This document shows positions 37,107-49,330 of a stretch of DNA of 64,000 nucleotides, in pieces; position 1 is the first letter of the stretch; each line of letters begins with the position of its first letter. Made by a program: the position numbers and the translations under genes. Origin of the DNA: Pezizomycotina sp. ARF18 (lineage: Eukaryota > Ascomycota); contig AZLU01000014.1 in NCBI GenBank assembly GCA_002224055.1, positions 1 to 64,000 on the forward strand. The letters are read 5' to 3'. The notes beneath the pieces were generated by a model. It was not told where the DNA came from. It made no database searches and saw nothing but the letters and a program-made list of their open reading frames with translations.

Positions 37107-39115
37107 GCAGTTTGTTGCTTTTGATCTCGAATATTCTGGGGTACATGCCGAAGGTTCCCAAACGAGTAACGGCGGAAAGCAAACAGTTTCAGACAGATAC
37201 CAGAACCTCAAGGTATTCATATCGTATATGGAATGCTGTCGCGATAAAGTGTATATTTGCTAATTCTGCTTTAAAACCCAGCGCGCTGCTGAGCGGTTCC
37301 AAATATTGCAACTCGGACTATGTCCCGTCGAGCTCGACCCCGTTTCTCATACTTACATCACCCGTCCCTTTCAACTTCTACGTCAACCCAACTCTAGATA
37401 GCCGACTAGCATCAACAGGATCTTTTCTTGCCAAGGAGAAGGTATGTTCGCTTCTGTTCTATCGCTTGCCTTTTAATCAACTTTTATTAGAAATACATCC
37501 GTATTTTGTGTTTTTCTAGGTTGCACGTGTTTACTTCAGGGTAACTTCTTCAGCTGATTTTTGCTTTTCCTTCGCTTTGAAGCTATGGAATTTTTGCAAG
37601 ACAATGGGTTCGACTTTAACGCTCTGTTTAAACAAGTGTCCGATTCACCGTCGCTTTGAAGAGAAGGAGTTCGTTCGAAAAAACAGCTCGAAGAAAACTA
37701 CTACAAAGACGATATCGCGGTCGACGATAGCTCCGTGGACTTCCTTGATTACATCCGAGCTGAACTGAAAAAATGGCTTGCAGACGACAAGGTACACTTT
37801 GTTCAAATTACTCGGATCCTTCCTTTTCAGGAATATATATTTTGCTAACTCTATACGGAAAATAAAAGCGAAAATATCCCTTCTTGAACATCACGACTCA
37901 GTGTGGCTTGATCAATTCATACCAGAAGCGACTCGTGCATCAGCTCATTCGCTCCGAGTATCCTATTCTTAGCAGTCGCGGAAAGAGGGATTTCGTTCAG
38001 ATTAGTTTCAAAGACGAAAAAAATGATAAGAGAACAAGATTTCAAAAAGAATAAGTTTGAGAAGGAATTGGAGAAGCCGCAGGCCTTAGGATTCTCATTG
38101 ATAAGCTGATGTCCTCTGGGACCGTTCTCGTTGGGCATAACTGCTTCGGTTGACTGTAAGAAATTCGCTCCCGACCCTCTTTTCCCTTCAATTCTTATAT
38201 GCTAGACCCACAGTCAACTTATGTTTTTGCTAACATCTAACCTTTTATTCCGCAATTAGTGATGTATTTATACCGTACATTCATCGGGGAATTACCAGCG
38301 ACTCTGTCGAATTTATCATTGGCTTAAGAGGGTAATTCTACGAAACCTTGAGTGTTTTCTGTCCCATTTAAGAATATTCTGCTAACCAATGTTCATCTAC
38401 AGGATTTCAAGATGTAAGCTCTACGTCCTACGATACAAACGATCTAAGTGAACAGACGCAAATGCGACTATATATTTCCATATCTTTCTAACAACTGGTG
38501 CTGGTAAACTAGGGTGATTGATACGAAGTACCTTGCCACATATGCCGAGCCAACCGGAGGCGTACGTATAGACCTTTATTCAGATCCACCTCAATTTTAC
38601 ATATTTAGCCGTTCCGCTAATAAATCTTATGTATTTTAGAAGTCCAGGAGTTTCTTACAGGAGATCCATGAGAAGCATTTGAAGCAGGTGCTTCCGAGAA
38701 TTGGTGAGTGCCTTAAGACCGGAACACTCGATTTGATTAAAAATGGTATTGACTAACTTGAACGCCTTTCCCCTCCTTGTATTACAACAATACAGAAATG
38801 GCCCTCAGCATATGTCCTACGTTGTTCGCATGGGCGGCTTCCACGAAGCCGGTTACGATTCTTGGGTCCAGCCACGGCCATGCTAAGGCTTTCACTCCAG
38901 GTAAATGTCCTGGAGTACGACGAATCCGGCTCAAGTAGCTCGGATAGCTCTGATAGGTCACCGCCAAAAGTGCCAGGGGCTGGACCAAGTTGATAGAGCT
39001 CGAAGATACCCCATGGTTGGCGGTCCTACCTCAGTGGGACGCCGACTTTTGGAGGTACTTTGGAAACAGGCTGCGGGTGAACGGGACCGCCGAAGGTCTC
39101 GTCACCTTTAGATAG
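36881..39115 (+). CDS. PARN/CAF1-family 3'-5' exoribonuclease (deadenylase)
   Basis: DEDDh-type poly(A)-specific ribonuclease. The start MDISSRIQRKFEYILSSIEN is followed by an intron ending in a T run and GGCAG (37110). The next exon opens FVAFDLEYSG, the first acidic pair (D.E), and ends RYQNLK at the donor of a 69-bp intron (37213-37281). Then AAERFQILQLGLCPVEL, FNFYVNPTLDSRLASTGSFL, MEFLQDNGFDFNALFK, AVDDSSVDFLDYIRAELKKW and GLRILIDKLMSSGTVLVGHN with the second Asp in FVD, VIDTKYLATYAEPTGG with the third, and HEAGYDSW with the His and last Asp. All DEDDh positions are visible. The C-terminal part ends DTPWLAVLPQWDADFWRYFG and VTFR-stop. Up to seven short introns and several one-base shifts. 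Human PARN and fission yeast Pnldc-type proteins are the relatives; I give no yeast symbol. Confidence 0.88.
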
Positions 39116-39567
39116 AAAGTGAGAGAGATTATAAGAGAACGAGACAATAATAAGATAATAAGGTTAAGGGAGACGGGCTCGGAATACTTGGTATTCCACC
39201 CGATATGGGTTCATCTCCTTTCCTTCTTTAATTCTTTTTCTCTATTTTTATTATTTTCTTATTATACTTTGATGTGAGCGGGAGATCATACTCCATCGGT
39301 GTTTTTTTTTTTTTTTTTTTTTTGTTGGCGAGCATCCGCGGGGGCGAAATATAAAGGGTATTTTATGCTTTGTGTTGTTTTCTTTTAACCGAGTGTTTGT
39401 CTCCTTCTCTTGATGCTGTCTGTCTTCGTTCGAATTTGACCCCAAAGCGCCTTTGTACAACATGGAAAGTATTACGATAAGTTGTTTCTTGAATTAGCGA
39501 TTCGAGCGCGCTCTGTGCATTGCTTTTTTGTTTTTCGTTTCTTTTTCAGAGTTACATGGTATGTACA
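39116..39567. other. Short convergent spacer
   Basis: Only 3' flanks of the PARN-like gene and the ketoacyl synthase are seen. It includes a T run at about 39301-39323. Confidence 0.6.
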
Positions 39568-41152
39568 TTACAAGCCCTCGTCGAATTTTTTCAAGCAGAG
39601 GCTGGCATTTGTCCCACCGAATCCGAAGCTGTTTTTCAGGGCAACACGAATATTTTTCTCCTGAGGCTTGAGTGGTACGTAGTTGCAATCGAACGATCCG
39701 GTTCGTCGCCGCTGCCACCGCCAGCTGTCTCCAAGTTCAACGTTGGCGGCATGATGCTCTGCTTGCACGGACAAATTAGTGAACCGTCTCTCTTTCAGAA
39801 AGTAAAAGACTCGAGAAATAGAAAACCACTTACGTGGTAAATCGACAACACAGTCGCGATAGTCTCTACAGCACCTGCGGCACCAAGTAGATGCCCTATG
39901 GCTCCTTAATGCCCGAAACATTGATCTGCTCCGCACGCTCTTTCCCCTCGACACCCAGCATTAAATCCTTAATCGCGTTATTCTCTACCCGATCACCTAG
40001 GAGTGTTCCCGTAGCGTGCGCGCTAACATAATCCACGTCCCGCGGTTTACACCCGCATCCGCCAGCGCACGCTTCATCGACAGGAAAGCGCCACGGCCGT
40101 CGTGGTGAGGGGCCGTAATATGGTGCGCGTCCGAGCTGAGCCCGTAACCTTTCACTTCGGCGTAGATCCGCTTCGCGTCGCGTCTCCTCGCGTGCTCGAG
40201 CTCCTCGAGGACTACCACACCCGCCCCCTCACGATGACGAACCCGCAGCGGTCCTTATCGAACGGCCGGCTTCGCGCGGTGCGGCTCGCCGTTGAACCGG
40301 CGGAAAGCGACCTAGAGCTAGAAACCCGAGAGCGCGAGGGGGTGAAGCGTGGACTCGGAGCGCCGGCGACCATGAGGTCCGCGTCACGTGCAGGATGAAG
40401 CGGGATGCGTCGCCAATGCTATGTAGGCCCGTCGTGCACGCGGTGGACACGGCGTGGTTTGGCGTAAAGGCGGTTTTTCATGGAAATGTGGCCAGCGGCG
40501 AGGTTTAATGAGCAGGCGCGGGACGAAGAACGGGAGGTCTTCTTGTGGCCGAATTTGTTGAAGGATAGGGAGGTGTTGTACATGTCCACGAAGCTCCCGA
40601 TGCCGCTTCCGAGGCATACGCCCTGTTTTTTTCGCACCCGTGTGTCAGCTTTATTTTGATGCTCGTATGTGTATTTTGGACAAGCACTCCATTATATTCT
40701 CTTGGAGAGAAAAAGCTTACAGCCATCTCCTCTCTCCTCTGAGCCTTTGTAGAGTCCCATCCGCATCCTCCAGCGCCTCCTTCGATGCCGCGACGGCGAA
40801 CTGCGAGACACAGCTCCGCTTGACATCTGTCCTTGAGTCCGAACTTGGATCTTTACCACAAGAGTGGATTTCCCAGCTATCGGGACCGGAGCGGGGGACG
40901 CGCGCTACCACCCGGCTCGGTAGTGCTTCCACCCGCTATCATCGTCGGCGGCGATATCCGCCGTCGATATGACGCCGCATTCTCCTTCAGCAGGCGCACC
41001 AGAACGTCTTGACACCTTTTTGTGAGAAATGTTATTATTTAAGAAAATTGATAGTGAAATACTTTGAGCTAGGTCCTTCTTTCATTCTTTCGGTTACCGA
41101 CTCCTAAAGGCGTCACTGCGCCTAGCCCTGTGACGACCACCCTTCTCTGCAT
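39568..41152 (-). CDS. CEM1: Mitochondrial 3-oxoacyl-ACP synthase (KAS II type)
   Basis: Condensing enzyme of mitochondrial type II fatty acid synthesis, which feeds lipoate formation. Minus strand: [19 protein letters not shown], then an intron beginning GTAACC. Next come [39 protein letters not shown] and the nucleophile region [19 protein letters not shown] (Cys). Later [20 protein letters not shown], then the first His in [17 protein letters not shown], the second in [20 protein letters not shown] (one G missing), and the end [25 protein letters not shown]-stop. An intron separates the last two parts (about 39785-39840). All three catalytic residues are present. The short start leaves little room for a mitochondrial leader, so an upstream exon is possible. 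Shifts are frequent between 40100 and 40980. Confidence 0.92.
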
Positions 41153-42000
41153 CTGTAGTCCCTTCTTCTACCTCTGCTTCCCGCCCTAGGTCGTGTGATG
41201 GTCATACTCGAGAAAGGGTTTGTAAGTCCTATAATTGGTTTTTTGACATAAAATGACGCTTTTTCTGCTTATCAGACCCCGGCTCGATGGGTGGTGTAGC
41301 GAATGATAAATTCTAGGGTTGGTGCATGTAAAAAACAAAAAGAAATAAAATAAGAAATAAAATAAGAAAAATAAAATACCTCTCTACTATCCTCGCAAAG
41401 TATCCGACGCGTGAGATCCCCACAATTCTTCATTTCAAAACGGGAACAGGCGGGAAAGACGTAACGTCATACAAAACAACAAAAGTGCGGTCCTAGTTTC
41501 CCTGCTTTCTCACATGTGAAAAAATTCAAATATCTTTCATTCGGGCAACCGAAAAACGATTAGGTTAAAACTTGAGAAGAAGTACTTAGTATCTACAAAG
41601 AATAAACAGCTGAACAGGAGACTATATACTATTCTGTACTGCTTACTACAACTAACTCCATTACATTTTCTTTTTGTCGTTGTCACTATTGATGACTCGA
41701 TCCTCTATGTCTAAGAGCTTTGAATCAGAAAGGAAACAGTTGCAAAAGAGTGATATATATATAGAGCAGCAAAGAGGAAGCGATAAAAAAGAAAGCGCAG
41801 TCCCTATAAGTATTTGAAGGAAGGAACGATACACACGTGCATGCTAAAAGATAATAAGGAAAGAAAAATGCGAAAGCATTGAATGCTTAGGATACAGGCA
41901 CTGCGCCGACCGATTCAATCAGACAAGGAAAGCAAGAAAAGAATGATGAAAGCGCATCCGAGGAAAAAAAAGAATAGCAGCAAATAATCAATCATTTTTT
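41153..42000. other. Spacer between the ketoacyl synthase and the carrier
   Basis: No recognisable gene. Both neighbours are on the minus strand, so this should contain the carrier's 3' flank and the synthase's upstream region. Confidence 0.6.
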
Positions 42001-43012
42001 CTACTCCTGGTACTCCTCCGTGAGATCCGTGAACCGTGCCCTTTCCATCCAGCCTCTTATCCGTTCGTAAACCATGAACGTTACAGCCTGACCTGGAGCT
42101 ACCCTCATGACTCTAGGAGTGATGCCCTTGTAGAAAGCCTTGAAACCTTCGTGCTTCCACATGTCTCCTGCGATCGATGTTATTCTCTTTACTGCCGACA
42201 CTCCGGGTTCCGAGGGTGTCTTCTGCAGCCTCGTTTTGATCGTGTCGATGGGGGCGTTAGTGAAAGGTCCCATCGCTCCCGAGACGAGACCCAACAGCAT
42301 GTGCTGGTAGCTGGAAGCTCGTCGACCATCTGGTATTTGAGCGCCGCCGCTTTCATTTCCGTGTAGGCGTGAAGTTTGCCGCCTGGTTCGTCGCTTGCCT
42401 GAGCGCCGTGAGCGAAACACCCCTCCACAGCGTCGCGATACCTTCCTCCTTGGCGACCGTGTAGGCGGCGTGCGCAGCGTTACGGTACCGGGGAATGTCC
42501 AGCGGGTCGCGAGCGAGTGGTGCTGCGCCTGCAGCCTAATCTTGACGACTTCCATCGGGGTGACTACTAGGACCGCTTCCGTAGCGCCGGCCATCAGACC
42601 GGACAGGAAGATCCACTGCGGTGAGACTGAACCCGTGGCCTTATCCATTCGTATACCCTTGTAGAACTCGAACGAGGAGAAGCGGATAGCCATTTTGGGA
42701 CAATACCCATGACGACGGCTCCCAGACCCTTGTACAGACCAGCGGCGTTTCGCGCTTGACGATGTTGTAACCTACGCGGAGGAAACCTGGCGGTTTTACG
42801 CCTGGCGCTCTGGCTCTCCGGCTCAGCTGCATACGGACCTTGATCGTGTCGAGCGGGTGGCATGCCAGCGCTTCGCACAGGCCGGCACCTCCACCTGCTA
42901 TCAGGTGCACCGCCGTCGTCGCTTTCTTCTTTGGTTCCGGCATTTTGCGAACCTTGGCAGTAGTAGTTACCGTTTGTTGGGTTTTCTCGTCGGATACTAC
43001 CACGCCCGTCAT
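42001..43012 (-). CDS. SFC1: Mitochondrial succinate/fumarate carrier
   Basis: Inner-membrane carrier of the SLC25 family, exchanging cytosolic succinate for fumarate and needed on C2 carbon sources. Three carrier repeats show their signatures: HPLDTIKVRMQ (repeat 1), TPMEVVKIRLQAQHHSL (repeat 2) and APIDTIKTRLQKTPSEPG (repeat 3). They are joined by LYKGLGAVVMGIVPKMAIRF, GATEAVLVVTPMEVV, and GLVSGAMGPFTNAPIDTI. The end is AFYKGITPRVMRVAPGQAVT and ARFTDLTEEYQE-stop. About 337 codons fit the family with a short Lys/Thr-rich leader (MTGVVVSDEKTQQT). It appears to be intronless, with shifts near 42340-42420, 42510 and 42700-42760. Substrate assignment rests on general likeness to Sfc1/Acr1. Confidence 0.93.
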
Positions 43013-43712
43013 GTGTGCTCCTCCGTATTACTAAAAGAATCTAATAATAGTATCGATAATCTTTCGACTGGCGCTTTTTTGCCTTTCCTCTAGCGTTGTA
43101 TTATTACCTCTTAAAAGACTCTGAATGGAATCTAACAACTTTAAATGTACGCCAATGCGGGACCCTTTTGTTTATGTCTTTTCGTTTAAAAAAGCGGAAA
43201 GGAATGTAACGGGTAATAAAGGAAGACGAGAGAGAGAGGACGCTGGCTGCAACTACGAGGAACTGGGGGACGACTATGTAAAGCAAACGATCTGGGGAGG
43301 AACTTCCATTTAAATAGGATTGAAAAGAACGAGGGAAAAAAAAAAAAACTTCAAAATGGACAAATAAGTAACGAACCGGAATCCACACGAGGGAGAGCGG
43401 TGATCTTATAGCAAGAGCTCATCTCGGTAGCCGTAGCAAGTACGTAGCTGTCCCAGCAGCTAGTTGACTTTCAGGCTGGGATTATCGTTCCCCCTTCCAT
43501 GGGTTGTATGGTTCAAAATTGGGTTATCTTTTGCTTCCATTCGGCAACGCGCGGGTTTTTCCCGAAGAATAATAAAATAAATAAAACAAAATAAGAAATA
43601 AAATAAAATAAATAAATGATTTAAAAGGATAAAAGTAGTATGTGAATATCAATTCAAAAGGTCCTCCAAAGTGCTCTTTGTTCCTGGGGAACTATTGATC
43701 TACAGTGCCATC
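43013..43712. other. Spacer upstream of the carrier
   Basis: A/T-rich sequence with AAATAAAATAA words near 43565-43615; no recognisable gene. Confidence 0.5.
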
Positions 43713-44140
43713 TCATTTAGCTCTAAACGGAAAGTGGGCTGCCTCGTTCTTCAACTGTTCAGGGCTTTTTTTTTTCCCTTCTAACTCTTTCTGCTCTTCC
43801 TTGGGTAAGTAAGTCACTTGTCATTCGTGTGATAATTGCTTTCAACCGAGGGCATGTGCCAATGCCGAAGGTCGGTTCGAAGGGCTGGAAGGGTAGGTAA
43901 AAAGGTGCATTGATGTGTATGAAACTCCCGAGTATGATACGGTGGTATATGACGAAATTATCGTGCTCATCTTTCTTGTGTTCGATACCCAGGAGAGGAT
44001 ACCATCAGCTTGTACTTCCTTGATCTGCTGAGGCTTAGCATTATCTGATGGTCATTTGCGTTCTTCTCTTCCAGGTCCGCCCAGATCTTATTATAATGAT
44101 TTCTGCGATAGTTCAGTGACTATTCTTGGGAGTAAATCGC
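43713..44140 (-). CDS. Possible 3' part of an unrecognised gene
   Basis: On the minus strand a coding-like stretch runs IWADLEEKNANDHQI, QQIKEVQADGILSWVSNTRK, then in the next frame DEHDNFVIYHRIILGSFIHI and FYLPFQPFEPTFGIGTCP. It may continue, after an intron or shift, to KEEQKELEGKK and PEQLKNEAAHFPFRAK-stop at 43713. The amino-acid texture looks real, and the shifts resemble those in neighbouring genes, but I recognise no family. It could be the end of the gene suggested at 44750-45200. Upstream limit unknown. Confidence 0.3.
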
Positions 44141-44749
44141 CTTGAGAGAAGAAGCCGGAAAGGGAGAAAGAATTTTTTTTTTTTTTTTTTTTTACTTCTT
44201 TCAAGCCATCGAGATTTTATATTCAGTTTAAAATATTTTAAATGGTCTTCCGAAGTTTCGCATCACAGGTCAGAAACGTGATTTTATCGAGGATATTGTG
44301 TTTTATAGTCAGAAAGGGTGGGAATATCATTCGAAAGACGAAGTAAGGGAGAAAAATGTCATGCGAGTAAAAATGAAAAGACCTTCCGGACGTCCGACAG
44401 AAATTGAAAACGGCTTTCTCTTCTTTTAAACTTGTTCATTTTCTTGATCGTTCCGCCGGTTCGGGAGTTTCCTTTGCTTTGTCGTGAAATTGTAACCGCC
44501 GGTACCGTAATAGGAGAGGACCACATTCCGCCCATCCGGCGCTGCATTTAAGTGGGCCCGATTTTGTAGATGTGCTATTTTGTCGTCTCTCCTCTGGACG
44601 GAAACCGAAAGTGGTATGCAGTTTGAAAAGAAAAGGTCTCGATCGTCCTCAGACGATTCTTCCAATAAAATATTTATTTCATATACATAGACGAATTGTG
44701 CTTTAGACAACATGTATTTGAATGTTGGAAGAATACGAATGCAATTCAT

Positions 44750-45200
44750 ATATCGAATCCAATCGAAACAAGCCTAACGAGTCGGTCCTTCGACCGCAGT
44801 TCATCCTCATCGAGCAGAGGCTCTGAGCTGTGTGCACTCCGCAGCGGGTACTTCTATATCAGTCAGAAGCTGATGTTGTTTGCTTGCGAATACCCGTTCG
44901 AAACATGCGAATACGACCAAGAAATCAGCAGGGTAGGAATGAGGAAGAAGTCGACCAAGACCAGAGCCGCATTGAGAACTGTGCTGTCGCGCAGGCGCCT
45001 GCCCGGTACTTGCCGTCAAAGAGGAACGGGAGGAGAAGCAGAGGTGCCGCGGCCGACAGAGCGTGTAGAGTGTAGCTTGGTCCATTTTCCCCGAGGAAGG
45101 GCTTGCGGGATCGTGGTGGACTTTTCTTTGTGTTCGCTTCTTATCGCTGATATCGGCGTTCCTCAAAGCGGAGGAGGGAGCTTGAAGCTTCGTTTTAGCT
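44750..45200 (-). CDS. Possible membrane-protein coding stretch, unrecognised
   Basis: The minus strand reads, across shifts, LHALSAAAPLLLPFLFDGKY, then STVLNAALVLVDFFLIPTLL with ISWSYSHVSNGYSQANNIS, and later EPLLDEDELRSKDRLVRLVS. That gives two hydrophobic segments separated by a polar turn, with an acidic tail. No family comes to mind. The stretch may be joined to 43713-44140, which would make one gene of about 1.5 kb upstream of the carrier. Low confidence. Confidence 0.25.
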
Positions 45201-45295
45201 TTCCTTCCTATGTGAGACTCGAAATCCTAATGCGGCACGGGGACGCAAGTGGCATGGACAGGAAGCAATTATTTTCAATTGAAAAGCGGAGGTAG

Positions 45296-45920
45296 GTAAA
45301 AGGTATTTGAACGACTTTGTTTTTCGTTAACCGATCAATGCTTGAGCTTCACGGCTCCCTCTTTCTTTCCTTCTTCCTTTTTTTTTTTTCTTTCTTTTTG
45401 TTGGAGTGGAGAAAAGAAGTTTGGAAAAATGGTTATATGCAGAGCTAGAGGAGCTCGAACAATCTGAACCCCGCAAAAAAGTTCTACTCCCTTAGAAATA
45501 AATAGATAGATAAACAACCTAGCCTAGTTTCCCTCTTGAAGAGGATTTAAACGAGACTATCCAGCAGTATTTTGGGCCAATTCAAGGATATCCAACTTAT
45601 GCACGAAATCTCACCTCTTTAGCTACACAGTTACTATTAATAGATACGAAGTTTACTTCCTAGGTAGTTATTTCTCATTGTTATATCTGGAATGTATGGG
45701 GAAAAGGTTCTGTCTTCAGGAATAACGAGATCATAAACTCCCTATCCTTTTTTTTTTTTGCTCTTGCGGGGTTTTTTCTTTTTTTTCTAGCTTTATTTTC
45801 GGAATTTGTATACCTAAAGAATTAAAATCAATATTGAGTGATGAGAAAAAAAGGGCACATGGACGAGAGAAGATAGTTTAAAAACTTAACGAAAAAAGTA
45901 GATTATACGGCAACTATACA
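45296..45920. other. Spacer downstream of twinfilin
   Basis: No recognisable gene; T-rich runs near 45377-45400 and 45747-45790. Confidence 0.5.
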
Positions 45921-47401
45921 TCACTTCCTGCCTGGCCGCTTGGGTCTCTGGAAGCCGCCCTTGTCCTCCCGCTTGGGGTGGAACTCCTCCATTAACCGCG
46001 CTTCTGTGATCTCATCGGCCTCGGCCTCTTCAAGCCTTTTCGCTACCGTAAGGCCCTCCTTCTCGGCCAAGGCGACAACGCTGCGAGACGACGCTGCGTA
46101 TACCATGCGTTCCTTGATCTTACTGTTCGTCGGGCAGGTATACAGGAATACTAGTAGTTGTGGAAATCAAAAAGCATGATCAGACTCTGGAGCTGGAGGT
46201 GTTATTCAATGAATAGCTTAGGAAGGGATTCGAAATTTACCTATCGGAGACTGCTCCTGGCCCTCGAAATTATCTGCGAGGGTTGAAATAACACGTTATA
46301 CGACATAATACTTAAGTATTGAAGGAACAAAAATGATAGCCTTCTATTTTAGGCCAAACTTACGAGTGAAAACGAAGAACGAGTATCTTGGGGAATCTTT
46401 AGATATCACAGACCCAATGTCTCTCGCTTCGGTTTGAGTGTGATCGATTAAGATAATTTCTTCGGTGCTCAGATCAAGACCCTTCGAGAAAGAAAGTGAG
46501 TAAATGGACGAGTATGGCTTTCATAACTGATAAAATCTAAGCCCTAAGTGATGTAGGCTCGTTCGATGACAATTGTCATTGACATACCAGCTGTACTAGG
46601 CCAACTCTTGAATTGGATAGCTTCTGTAATGCTTCTCTAGCTTCCGGCTTGCTCGGCATCCCGAAGCCACCAGTTGGGGCAACGTGTGAGGCCCTTGACA
46701 TGGTACCCATTGAGGCTTCCGCTTCCGCTTCTTTGACACCCTTGAGCACTTGTTCCTTTCTGTGAGGGGGCCGGTCTGTTTATAGAGAACCAGAATATAA
46801 GATATTAGAGCTCGACACAGACTCCGTATTGACTATATTGAAAACGAATAAAAAGGGGAAATATGAAATTGGTTAACACTAACTTGGCGGCATGCGACGC
46901 ATGCTTCTTAAATCCTTCGGCCGTAAACTCCGCCTTCATCGTCGCGAATATGCTCTCCCCGAACTTCTCCGTACCTAGCTCCCTGAGGAGCGTATTTCGC
47001 GTGCTAGCGAAGAGCATCTTCTGCCTGACGTGCGCGGTGTCGGGGACGTACGTGATCGCTACGAAGCTGCCTTCCGCCTGAGAATCCCTCTGGCGCAGGA
47101 GGATATACGCGGCTTCGTTGTCCTTGGTTAGGCCATCGAGTTGCACCAAGTCGTCTTCGAAGGACCCGCCAGCCTTTATCTTCGTGATTGGCACTAGCGA
47201 TTCTTTAGAAATTCCGGCTATGAGGCCCCGGTACTCAGCGGAGGATTGTACCTCGTTGAACGCTGACAGGAGCTCTTCCGAGGCTATTCGAAAGTAAATT
47301 TCAAACCCGTTTTGTTAGTAAACCATACACTATGAAAGCTAGCTAACACTAACAGTGCAAGTCAAAAAACACTGCGTTTTACCCGATATTCCAGATTGCA
47401 T
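45921..47401 (-). CDS. TWF1: Twinfilin, two ADF/cofilin-homology domains
   Basis: Twinfilin binds actin monomers and filament ends. Minus strand: the tiny first exon MQSGIS is followed by an intron with TACTAAC and an acceptor GAATAG. Then ASEELLSAFNEVQSSAEYRG, LIAGISKESLVPITKIK, GLTKDNEAAYILLRQRDSQA, FVAITYVPDTAHVRQKMLFA and STRNTLLRELGTEKFGESIF, the first ADF-H domain. Between 45985 and 46800 the second domain is split by three or four introns. The last exon reads RMVYAASSRSVVALAEKEGL, ITEARLMEEFHPKREDKGGF and QRPKRPGRK-stop, the typical fungal twinfilin tail. The coding frame is better preserved here than in most genes of the window. Identification is secure. Confidence 0.94.
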
Positions 47402-48114
47402 TGCGAACGGGTGGCCTGGCGCCGAAAAGGAGCTTCAAGTTTGGGGTCTTTTGGAAAGATATTCAAGAAATAAGCTACGAAGAATGAGATAAAATATTTC
47501 GTGTACAATGTAATTATTTTACTGCCTTCTTTTCGCTATCTTGTGTTGTTGAGTTGTATTGACTTCTTTTCGTTGGCTGTGAAGAATTTATGCCAATAAT
47601 GGAACGTGGGGACGTGCTTCATTCTTAGCCTGCGTGGATGGGAGAGCTTCATGGCTTTGACAGAAAACAGCTCAATTGCACGGGCACCTTCAGCTTACTG
47701 CACTCCCCCTATTTTTCAAATATCACAGCTCGCCACTGCCCAAGTTCGAGAAGTATGTTTAGCAAGCAAATTGCATTACTGTTCACATGTATACGAAGGT
47801 ACTTATTTTCCATTATAAATACTCAGTTGCGATCATCCTCGTCGCGATCCAGCTGCACAATTTCTTCAAGCCGACCTACTGGAGCTACCCGCACCTAAGG
47901 AAATAGAGTGGTATATTTCATCTCTCAATATTGGTTTGTTGAGCTTTACAACGGCCCGTGTATCATCCACATGTGAGAAAATGTAACATTTGAAATGCAA
48001 AGCTCAAGAAGCATGTTCATAATCATTGATTTAGAAAAAAAAAAAAAAAAAAAACTCCCTTTATGCCTAATGACGTTGAAACAGAAAGTCGCAGTGAAAA
48101 TTTAGCACTAAGCA
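47402..48114. other. Spacer between twinfilin and TIP41 with an orphan exon-like stretch
   Basis: On the minus strand at about 47826-47897, an acceptor-like TTCCTTAG is followed by VRVAPVGRLEEIVQLDRDED and a stop. It may be a last exon of TIP41 or a separate small gene. The rest shows no coding and includes an A run at 48034-48052. Confidence 0.4.
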
Positions 48115-49330
48115 TTACCACAGTAAAACGGTATCTCTCTTCTGCTCTACAATAGGTAGAAGGTCGGCTATCTGGCTTGAATCCCTCATGATAGCTGCAA
48201 TATCATCCTGTATGGTGCTAGTTTCTGTAAAGACTTGGTCGTTAGCATTCGTCCTAATTTCATTCCCTCAGCCGTCATGTCGGGAGCCGGGTTTCGAACC
48301 TGCTTCACATTCTGAAAGCTATCCTCCCTTGCGGTGTACTCTCTTATGACTAGGTTCTCCGCGAATTCAATATATACTCTGGTGTCCCTTACTCGGAAAA
48401 CAACATCGTCTAACCGCAGGTAGAAGCGGCACAGAAGGAGTAATCTTGCCGGCTTACCCTTATCTTCACCGAAAGCATAGACATGCCGTTGTCTGCCAGC
48501 TCGTCCTCATAGAGCATAACATCGTCGAAGAACAAGATTGGGTCTGGCCGGCGTAGCTTCTCTAGTGGGATCTTTTCTGAAGTTGGGCTGAACTCGGATG
48601 TCTAGTTAGGAAATGGCCTTAGCAATCGTTTGCGATTTTCAAAGAACAAGAGATTTTAGGTGGACAGGCTGAACGTACAGAAGTCCCTGTGTACGACGTG
48701 AGTATGTCCAGTCGAAAGGTTTTACAACTTCTTTGATTCCCATTTGCATACCCTCCCTGCAGACTTTCAATTAGTGACCAAAATTCCTTCAAACAGATGA
48801 CGAGCGAGTGATATGACGAAATAATTTCCATGTACGAAGAGCGAGCCAGTCGTATACCTCTGTTTTTTTCCAATCTTCCGAGTACGCAACCTTAAGCATA
48901 TCCGTCCCGTCTTGTCTACCAAGTCCAGCGCATCGAAGGCGGGAAAACTCAATCTTGAAATCTTTACCCTCGCCGCCTGGCAGCTTTTCTACCTTGACGG
49001 CGTTGTTGCCGAAGATCATCTCCGGAGGAGCTATCCCCAGCTTTGACGTCATCGCATCTATCTCGCCAGAGTTCAAGATCGGAAGCTTGTGCGTCGTTAC
49101 TTTGAAGCGGAGACGGCGATTGAGTTCCCGCGTCGGAGGAGGCCGAGGGCATGACCGTGTCTGTCGCGTGTAGAGCAGTGGGGCGTTCAGAACTTGAGTA
49201 TACTTGCGGCTGTTGCCGCCGTCGCCGCTGCGACCGCGGGTTGAGCAGTGTGAGGTGCTTGATGAACCAGGAGCTCTGGAAGCTGTCCCAAACGGCGACC
49301 AGAGGCGGGAGGAGGAGGCATTCCTGACAT
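48115..49330 (-). CDS. TIP41: TIP41, regulator of TOR/PP2A signalling
   Basis: Tip41 binds Tap42 and PP2A-type phosphatases downstream of TOR. The start MSGMPPPPASGRR is followed by an Ala-rich stretch, then FKVTTHKLPILNSGEIDAMT and SKLGIAPPEMIFGNNAVKVE, both diagnostic. DGTDMLKVAYSEDWKKTE is followed by a part split by introns. Then come PDPILFFDDVMLYEDELADN and GMSMLSVKVR-like sequence, FRVRDTRVYIEF-like sequence near 48350-48400, and the tail ALQDDIAAIMRDSSQIADLL-type ending TVLLW-stop at 48115. The order fits the family throughout. Introns fall at about 48425-48460, 48615-48670 and 48745-48850. Several one-base shifts lie in the first exon. Confidence 0.92.

Noticed and set aside
48285-48310. 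GGTTTCGAACC, like a tRNA T-arm
   Set aside because: No acceptor, D or anticodon arms around it; it lies in TIP41 coding sequence.
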